Source: Aplidium turbinatum
Lineage: Eukaryota > Chordata > Ascidiacea > Aplousobranchia > Polyclinidae
Length of the DNA stretch: 64,000 nucleotides
Direction: 5' to 3'
NCBI GenBank assembly: GCA_918807975.1
Contig: OU964926.1
Span: forward strand, 19,599,996-19,663,995
This document shows positions 56,826 through 64,000 of this stretch, one piece after another. The translations under genes were made by a program, and so were the position numbers. Under the pieces are notes generated by a model. It saw only the letters and a list, made by a program, of their open reading frames with translations, made no database searches and was not told the origin of the DNA. How positions within the stretch are numbered: the stretch's first letter is position 1; every line of letters starts with the position of its first letter.

Positions 56826-59690
56826 ATCGTCTCGGCCATAGGAGATCTAACTTTCGGGCATAAAAGATCCAAAACATCGGCTCTTATCAGTAGAGTAGGG
56901 GCTTGATGCCTTCCCCTTCAATCCCTTTTTCGCTCGCTCTACTGACACTTCGAGTTATAAATCAAACTAATATCACAAATGTCTAGGAAGGCATCCTGTC
57001 ATTCTCTTGCTTGTTAACATAAACTACCGGTACTGGTTTTCCAACATGAAAAGGTACATGGTCTCAACACAATTGGCCTTTGACAGGCAGCAGAAGCGAT
57101 TATACACTGAAAATACTTATGATCAGCAGGTAAGCTACGTCATAAAAAAACAACGCGAGGTAACGAGTAACGTTGACACAAATTCCAAACCCAAGGGAAC
57201 GTAGTCGATCCGCCGAAACAGGAGATGCAAAACGTGGGCATAAAAGATCCAACACATAGGAAATTCAAAACATGGTTAGGAGGAGATCTAACACACCCGG
57301 ACGTAAGAGATGCAAAACATGGGCATAGAAAATGCACAACCCGGATATAAGCCGTAGCGGGGGGTTTAGGGGGTACTTTTGGACCGGGGCCCGAGATGAA
57401 TTTAGGGACCCGTTACCTTTCCAAGGGCCTAGAAGTCTGAAGAAACCAACGCGTGTTCTTTGGATACAGCGCGTTTTCTTAGAAGTATCTTGATTTAGGA
57501 CTCAAAAGATCACATTGGTACCGGGACCAGATTATCCTCTCAACGGCCTGGGCATAAGATTCAAAACAAACATGGGCTTGAAAGTTCTAATACTAGGGCA
57601 CAAAAGATCCAAAACGTGGGCTTGGAGATCTAACACTCGGAAATAAGAAGTCGAAAATATTAGCTTAAGAGATCTAACATCCAGGCATGAGAGATCCAAA
57701 ACAGGGGTTTAGGAGATCTAAAACTGAAAAATAAGAGATCCAACATAGCCTATAGCCTAGGCATAAGATTAAGAGATAAGTTATAACACCCGGGCATTAG
57801 AGATCCAAAACATAGACAGAGGAGATCTGGACATAAAAAGTCTAACACCCTGGCATAAGATATCCAAAACATGCACTTAGGTGTTCTAAAACAAGGTAGC
57901 CTATAACAGGTCTAAAAAATGGGCATAGAAGATTTAACATCTGGGCATAACATATGCAATACATGAGCTTAGAAGATCCAAAATTTGGGCTAATCCGGAG
58001 ATCTAACATCCGGCTAAAAAAGATCTAAATCATGGGCATGGAATATCTAACACAAGTGCATGAGAGATTCAACAGATGGGTTTAAGAGATCTAATACCCG
58101 GCATAAGACATGTAAATCATGGAAGTAAGTTATCTAATAGCCTAGGCTACAAAGGGTAGGCCATATAACAATCCAATGCATGGGCATAGGAGATCTAACA
58201 CCCAGTCCCAGGCATAAGTGATTGTTACGGACAATCTTCAAATCAAACGTCACATATGAACCGTTGTCTACTGAACCTGACGTCTTACGTCATGGACTGT
58301 TGCTAGAAATAAGCAAAGATTGCATCACCTTTGTCACACCTGTGAAACATTACATAATCGTTAAATCTTGAATTACGAGATACAGTGTAAGCCAACTTTA
58401 ACAGGTGCTTGAATAGCTTCATAATGCTTATCATTATTACATCACAGAAGATGGTTACGTGCGTTTGAAATATCGTAATCGATTCTCTCATTCTTAAAAT
58501 TGTTGCTTGAAAAGTTGGTCGCATATTAAAACGGTTTTGCTTGTGCTTACCAACTAGAAAAAATTTCCGTCTTTATCTGAGTAATTTGTATTGTTGTGAC
58601 AAGTTTTAGTGGGTACGGTGTTTCCCCCATTCTTTGACCTGACAGCCTTGAGGCTATTTTTACTGAAATACAATTCTTGAATAGACGTTTTCAGAAGAGT
58701 GTTTCTTTCGGTCATTGCATGCAGACAAACGGATCCAAGAAATTTATGTTACAAATTTCCCACGAAGAGATTTATGGTTTACCGTTGTGACCAGTGATCT
58801 AAAACATGTGCTGATGAAATGTAACATCCAGGCAAAAAACATCCATAACCTTGGCTTACGAAATCAACCTAGTACAAAATCAACAACAAAAATAGCCTAG
58901 TAAATTAACAATTAGCCTAAGTTGACAAATTTCATTATTAGGCTAATCGAGAATTCGAGATAGGTTAGCCTATGAAGTTAAATGTGCCGTGAACATGCTA
59001 CCGGTTAAACGAAGGTCAGGACACCTTAGATAGATTTTTGAAGTTTTACACTGCTGAAAGGCTATACCTCACTTGGCCCGAGATGGTGAACACATGACCA
59101 TGCACCCAAGCATAAGAGATTTAAAATATGACCATATAAGGTTAAACTCACAAGACATCCAAAACATGGGCATAGAAGATCTAACTCCTCGACCTAAAAG
59201 ATCCAAAACTTGGGTGAAATCCAAACGATGAGAATAACAGATTTATTTAGATATAAATTGTTTAGATATCCCTGACCCGGGCATAAGAGACCCGAAACAT
59301 GGGCATAAAATATTTAACTCTTGGATAGGAGATCCAAACGATGGGCTTAAGAGATCTAACATTTGGCCATAAGAGATCCAAACATGGACATTTCAAATGT
59401 AACACCCGGGCATGAACGATATAAAATATGGACTCAGGAATTGAGATTCAAAACAAAGACTTAGAATGGATTTAACACCCAGGCATTAAATCCAAAACAC
59501 GACAAAGAAGATATTGACACCTGGGCATAAAAGATTCAAGATATCTGTGATTAACATGAGATTTAGTGATCCAGCATCCACACATAAAACATCCCAAACA
59601 TGGCCTTAGTCAGGAGGTCTAAATTTCGAGCATGAAAAATTCAAAACACCGGCATAGGAGATCTAACACTCAGGGATACTATAAGGAGAT
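56826..59690. repeat. Degenerate interrupted minisatellite of alternating ~22-bp half-units
   Basis: Two half-units alternate: GGGCATAAGAGATCCAAAAC(AT) and GGGCATAGGAGATCTAACAC(CC), giving a repeat of about 43-44 bp. Blocks lie at about 56826-56891, 57230-57345, 57536-58215, 58795-58865 and 59095-59690, with unrelated sequence between them. Units vary strongly in sequence and length. Each half-unit has a GATC or AGATCT core. The insertion at about 57348-57535 is GC-rich (GTAGCGGGGGGTTTAGGGGG) and may be a small transposon. No frame is kept. Confidence 0.85.
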
Positions 59691-60099
59691 AAAATTGTTG
59701 AATCTAGCGGTGTTCTATAACAATGGTTTTACTTCGGTAACAAAAATTTGTGTTTCTTCAACACATTTTTGCTATTTTTTAGAAGTGGTATGGTATGCTT
59801 AATGCATCATTAACAAAATGCCCCCTTTTTCCTTTTTATAACTTTATTTGTAAGAAATAAAAATTTAATGTATTTTATTAACAACTGGTAAAATAATCTG
59901 GCAACACTGGAGCCAGTCAAGACAAAATGACAAATAGAGTTTTGTTGTTTCTAATTGTGCAATAGGCTATATATGTTTGAAATGCAAATTCAATTCAATG
60001 GTTAAACTTCAAAAGCTCAGCAATAAAAGTTTAAGAAGAATAGTTAAATTTTTAGTTCCATTTTGACTGAAGATACTTTTCAATTTTTATCCATCAACC

Positions 60100-60232
60100 A
60101 TGTCTATCGTTCATGCTGAAAAAGTGTCTCTTCATGAAATTGAACGCCTATCAAAAATACTGGCTGGTTTTAAGCTTGCTAAAAAAAGTGAAGAGCACGC
60201 TCTATCTTTGTCACCAGTAAATGAACCTAAAG
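60100..60232 (+). CDS. Possible first coding exon of an unknown gene
   Basis: ATG in a fair context (AACCATGT) opens 44 codons (MSIVHAEKVSLHEIERLSKI, then LAGFKLAKKSEEHALSLSPV and NEPK) ending at a consensus donor, AAAG|GTAAGA (60233). The composition is protein-like, with an amphipathic Lys/Glu-rich helix pattern. No family is recognised and no second exon was found in the window, so it could be chance or belong to a gene extending right. The preceding ~400 bp are AT-rich with nothing assigned. Confidence 0.35.
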
Positions 60233-60404
60233 GTAAGATTAACATCTAGTGTTACTATGTCCATGAACTTGGCCATTACAATCCAAATTAATTAATGATC
60301 TTTTTTTTCAAGTTTCACTGTCAACATTTTACTTGATTGATTTCTTCTTCATCCTTGGACTGAAAAAGCTTTCTTGAGAACTTAACTCTTGTTGTTTTGC
60401 ATAC

Positions 60405-60592
60405 TTGTAAAGGATTTGAACCTCGGACACAGGCCCAGTCACTGAGTTTGACAGAGTAAAGTTTTCTATTGTTGAAGTGTTACCGGTACTGTCTGTGTAG
60501 CCTATCGTATGTATTCGATGTTGTAGTTTCTTTGTTCGAAACATCAGATGCTTAACCAACTAAGTTATAGTGGCGGAAAAAAAGAAAAATTT
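60405..60592 (-). repeat. tRNA-derived fragment with ~100-bp insertion
   Basis: On the minus strand, CCACTATAACTTAGTTGGTT and AAGCATCTGATGTTTCGAAC look like the 5' half of a tRNA (A-box TAGTTGG region and anticodon arm). About 100 nt later GTCCGAGGTTCAAATCC gives the T-arm with an exact B box (GGTTCAAATCC, 60412-60422). The extra sequence begins just after the anticodon loop, where tRNA introns sit. The acceptor stem does not close (TTTACAAG at the 3' side), so a SINE or tRNA pseudogene is more likely than a working intron-bearing tRNA. Confidence 0.4.
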
Positions 60593-60974
60593 CTTGTTAA
60601 GTCACAAAGTCAGCTTTTACTTTATTAGAAGTTATACAAAGTATACGGTAGTCAAGTGGGGTAAAAAAAAATTTTTTTCAGAAAGGTTTTCCTAGATTTT
60701 TTAGCTTATCAAGTATGACCACTAAAGTTGGTTACAATATGCAGACCATGTATGTCTACCATCCCACAATGAAATTTTTTAAATCCATTAACTGGTTTGG
60801 AAATTATGCCCAAAATACCTGAATTTATTTTACCCCAGCTTTGTGGTAAAAAAAATTTTTCATGGGGTAAAAAAAAACACCTGTTAGTATAGCAGCTTTT
60901 TTTTCTTTATTATTATAATATTGTACATACGTTTTGCTATTGATTTCATACGCATATGCATATAAATCTTGAAA

Positions 60975-61725
60975 AAACAAAAGTGATGGTGAGTGGAGCA
61001 AAGTAGATCCCTGTGGAATATGTGACAAGAGAGTGATGAGAAATTCAATGCAATGCAAGGAATGTGGAAAGTGGGTACATGCAAGATGTGCTAATGTCAA
61101 GAGAGCCGCAACAAGATTGGCGAAGTGTTTTGTTTGTGGGAAATGCAGTAAAGGAAGGAATGAAGTGGAAGGCCATGATGATGAGTTCTGCCATGGCATC
61201 GAAACAGTGACAGACTTCTGTTATCTGGGTGATCGGATAAATGGAAGTGGTGGATGGGGCATTCTTAGTGTACTGTACCAGGAAAATGGCAAAAGTTAAC
61301 CCAACCTCTCAGATTTTCCTGAAATTTGGTACAGTTGTAGAACTTTTTATGCTGATTCCAAAAATGTAATTTTTTTGAAAATTGGTCTATGGAGTACGAA
61401 GTTACGGGTCGTTGAAATTTCCCACTTTTTGCAGGTAATTGGCAACAAAAAACACATAAAAATCATTATGAATATAACTTTGAAAAATATATTACCATTA
61501 TAGTAGTTAGAGAAGCATTTTTCTTTCTAAAAGTGATTTAGTATAGTATAGTGGAGGAAGAGGAAGGGGGTGCCCGAAAACAAGATGGCTTGACACGATT
61601 GTAAATGACAGTGGCATGGGAGTACATGAATTGAAGGAGGCTGCGTGGGATCGAGAGATGTGGAGAAAGATAACGTATAGAGTGACCGAGAGTCGTAAAC
61701 GACTGAACGGATGATGATGATGATG
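60975..61725 (+). mobile_element. LINE 3' fragment in two pieces with unrelated sequence between
   Basis: The first piece (about 60975-61262) reads KVDPCGICDKRVMRN, MQCKECGKWVHARCANVKRA, KCFVCGKC and DFCYLGDRINGSGG. This is the Cys-rich C-terminal part of an animal LINE polyprotein and the following YLGD motif. The second piece (about 61545-61700) reads RRGRPKTRWLDTIVND, then AAWDREMWRK and SRKRLNG, the known C-terminus, then an (ATG)n tail (61702-61725). About 280 bp in between (61263-61544) do not belong to the LINE frame; roughly 450 bp of LINE sequence is replaced. The fragment is truncated at the 5' end. Confidence 0.75.
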
Positions 61726-61964
61726 TGTCATAATATTATCATATAAAACTGATCTTACTTTTTGCTTTTCACAATTTCAAAGGGGTTAGTTAAAACCAAT
61801 TTTTGTGATCAGTCATGCGTAACGCAAAATTCAAACCCCTGTATATTCTGGTGCATAGCAGCTATCTTGTCACATGATACCTCATTTGATTCGCCTTGAT
61901 GAGAAGAATACAATGTTAAAATATCTCCATGACTTATTTTTCCTTATTCAAAAAAATGGGTGAA

Positions 61965-62170
61965 ATGTCGGAGCTGGTGTACAAGTCCCCCCCCCCCCCC
62001 CCCCCTTGGAAACTCATGACAAAGACATGACTCCACCAAACATATAGGGTGAAACTACTTTCATACCTTTGCTTTACTGTTCACACACTTCAATCCACAT
62101 GTTTTGGTCAATTCCTCTTTGTCATGAGTTGCCAAGGGGGGGGGGGGGGACTTGTATACCAGCTCCGAAA
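61965..62170. repeat. Inverted repeat with poly-C (19) and poly-G (14) tracts in its arms
   Basis: The left arm GTCGGAGCTGGTGTACAAGT, then C19 (61987-62005), then TTGGAAACTCATGACAAAG mirrors the right arm CTCTTTGTCATGAGTTGCCA, A, G14 (62136-62149), then ACTTGTATACCAGCTCCGA. The spacer is about 90 nt. The arms are about 60 bp with few mismatches apart from tract length. It is probably a foldback element or part of the neighbouring transposon; the homopolymer lengths may be affected by sequencing. Confidence 0.8.
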
Positions 62171-62511
62171 TGTCCATTACATAACAAAAGTGTTTTACAG
62201 ACTCAATATCTCACTCCTTTTATCAACCGTGCAAAAAATTCATATTTCTGTACATTTGATGTGACAGTATAATCCCCGAAGATCTTTAAAAAGGAAGAAT
62301 GTTATCTAATAATTCAACATGCATCCGTATATCCTACCCAGCACTAAACAGTCAGCGTAAATACAGCAAGCACACAAAATTGTACACTTTCATCAAAGGA
62401 AAAAGAGTTTCTGCTCACACTCAGCACTGTTTCAAATTGTGCTTTATATAGACTACACAGCTACATTGTCATTTGTACTTACAGAAAAGTAATGTTAATT
62501 AAGCCTTGACA
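62171..62511. other. Spacer before the right-edge gene
   Basis: No gene recognised. Probably 3' noncoding sequence of the minus-strand transposase-like gene. Confidence 0.35.
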
Positions 62512-64000
62512 TCATGATTTATTTTGGAAAGACAACCATTTTGTGTGTAATTTTTCTTTGCATCCAGCTGAAAGGTGATATTGCCCTCGAGTGGTAGCAA
62601 GCGTGGGAACATCAATCATGCACAGAACATGCTGGAAGGGAACCCAGCAAACATCTTCATGTTGTGGCCAATGAAATGATCGAGAAGGACCATTTGGGTG
62701 CATGCACTCAACTTAGGTGTCATCGTTTATTCCATCAACTTTTTTCACAACACCAATGTACCATTTTTGGTCATACACAATGCAAACAAATTGACCTTCC
62801 GCTATTTGCAGTGGTGAAGATATAGTTGAATCTGATTGTGATGTTGTCACCAAAGCAAATTGTGCATCACTGCTTACTCTTTTCATCCCTAATCTCCCAG
62901 AGTTGAGTGGCTTGAAGTAGTGGAATCCACGAGTTCCTTTGATGGTCGTAGCGTGAATAAATCGATCATTAAGTTGTATTTTAAAATTATCTAATTCTTG
63001 TTTAGAAAGTTGAAAAAATGAGATATTTGGCAATTTTTCTGTGCAATGTGTGATCATAGCAGTAATATTAGTGATCTGATCGCTTAATGGTCTTCTAAGA
63101 CTCTCCATTGCAGTACTACGTTTAACGGTGCCACCAATGCCATCACAAGGTGATTTACCATGGCTGGTGGCAAAAAAAGACCAAGCTGCTTTAACACCAA
63201 AATCATTTTCATGTTGGCAGAGGTTAGAAAAAGATTTTTTGTTTTTATATTGTGCTGCACACCCATCAGTAAAGTATTCTACACTTTGGAGATTTTGGAT
63301 CTTTATTCTCAGAAATTCAATCGTTTTCTTCTGAATTAGGTAAACCATCACAACATCATGTTGTAATTCTTCAGAAAGAAAGCAGATACTCGTATGTTTC
63401 CATTCATTATCATCAGTTTTGTAGTAACATACGACAGGGTGTACAGTGCATGTTTGATGAGTCCAGTGGAAACCCTGGGCTTCATCTTGGACATGAAATG
63501 CATAGTTTTCAGCGAAGTCCATTAAAACAATAGCTGTGCTTCTATCAAGTAATTCTTTTTTCTGTTTTAAATAGGAAGACTGTGCATGACAAATGAAGTG
63601 GTGTGGTATTAGTTTCAAAATTTTAGAAATAAGTAATTCAATAAATTCTGTAACTGGTAACTGTTGTGATGTTAGTTCAGTTCGATCGACAGTAGTCCAT
63701 TGTTTAAAAGAAATTTCTTCATGTGTGCCTTCAAATTTGTTGCTGACAAGTTGTCGAATTACTTCCACACCAGGGCATTGGTCACATCGTTGTAGCATAC
63801 ATTCTTTATTGTTCACGTTACAAACTGCAAGTCCAATTAGCTCTTTGTATGTTTCTTCGATTTGAGCAGAATGCAACAAAAGGGCAACGTTCTGGTGTAT
63901 AGTACATACACAGACAGAATGTGTCCCTGATGCTCCAGCACCGACACACCATTTTGGCCTCAGAGTACAAAATGTTGAAAATCCAATATTCGTTTCTGGG
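62512..64000 (-). CDS. Transposase-like protein of a dispersed invertebrate family (5' end beyond window)
   Basis: An open frame runs from the window edge (reading ETNIGFSTFCTLRPKWCVGA, GASGTHSVCVCTIHQNV) to a TAA at 62713-62715, 429 codons with no ATG start inside the window. It then continues in the same frame as MHPNGPSRSFHWPQHEDVCW...FQNKS to 62512. Landmarks: CDQCPG, STAIVLMDFAENYAF, TCTVHPVVCYY, VEYFTDGCAAQYKNKKSF, FATSHGKSPCDGIGGTVKR and QFVCIVYDQKWYIGVV. I recall many near-identical uncharacterised proteins in invertebrate genomes sharing TDGCAAQYKN and GKxxCDGxGGTVKR. An RNase H-like transposase core with Asp residues in LMDFAEN and FTDGC is inferred. The TAA lies between INDDT and VECMHPNG, and the latter block is part of the family's normal C-terminus, so this copy probably ends about 70 residues early. 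Confidence 0.7.

Noticed and set aside
56826-59690. Regular repeats considered as a CRISPR array
   Set aside because: The spacers are themselves related half-units, units are degenerate, and the genome is clearly eukaryotic; it is a minisatellite.
60329-60559. Minus-strand open frame of 76 codons with a possible acceptor upstream
   Set aside because: The same strand reads as tRNA-like A-box and B-box sequence at its ends, so a tRNA-derived repeat explains it better than a coding exon.
60655-60890. GGGGTAAAAAA at 60657 and TTTTACCCC at 60833 as termini of a small transposon
   Set aside because: Arms are only about ten bases beyond the A/T run and no target duplication is visible.

Overview
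This is an AT-rich animal (metazoan) window with long introns and many DNA transposons. The central feature is one plus-strand gene of about 47 kb (7156-54571): an ephrin, most like vertebrate B-type (transmembrane) ephrins. Its five coding exons splice cleanly into a 350-residue protein with a signal peptide, a receptor-binding domain with the four expected cysteines, a linker, one membrane span and an 87-residue cytoplasmic tail. The tail differs from that of vertebrate ephrin-B. A single ephrin-B-like gene with large introns, together with LINE, hAT and P2X7-ballast-type repeats, points to an invertebrate (for example an invertebrate chordate or a cnidarian). I cannot place it further.

Layout. 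Bases 1-1913 hold a decayed, multi-frame copy of a dispersed invertebrate gene family with FEN1/XPG-like nuclease motifs; the window starts inside it. Bases 2098-2500 carry three diverged ~165-bp repeats. A tRNA-like SINE candidate (about 4560-4760) and a 266-bp hAT-type MITE with an 8-bp target duplication (4831-5096) follow. The ephrin gene then runs from 7156 to 54571. Intron 1 holds an 880-bp hAT-type element. Intron 2 (about 20 kb) holds a 417-bp terminal-inverted-repeat element, a 213-bp hairpin element and a 7.4-kb hAT transposon with a nearly intact two-exon transposase. Nested in that hAT are a 650-bp element flanked by TAA and a 1.78-kb element flanked by TTAA that carries a decayed P2X7 'ballast' domain gene. 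Intron 3 has a LINE 3' fragment and a strong short hairpin. A small palindromic element family (core CATTGATTCAACGTCTGCAG) is scattered through introns 1-3 and the 3' flank.

Downstream of ephrin, about 2.9 kb (56826-59690) is a degenerate, interrupted minisatellite of two alternating ~22-bp half-units. A possible first coding exon of an unknown gene (60100-60232), a tRNA-derived fragment, LINE 3' pieces and a poly-C/poly-G inverted repeat follow. At the right edge lies a minus-strand transposase-like gene (62512 to beyond 64000).

Only the ephrin looks like a conserved host gene; nearly everything else recognisable is mobile-element sequence. All identifications rest on reading motifs by eye; no search was run.
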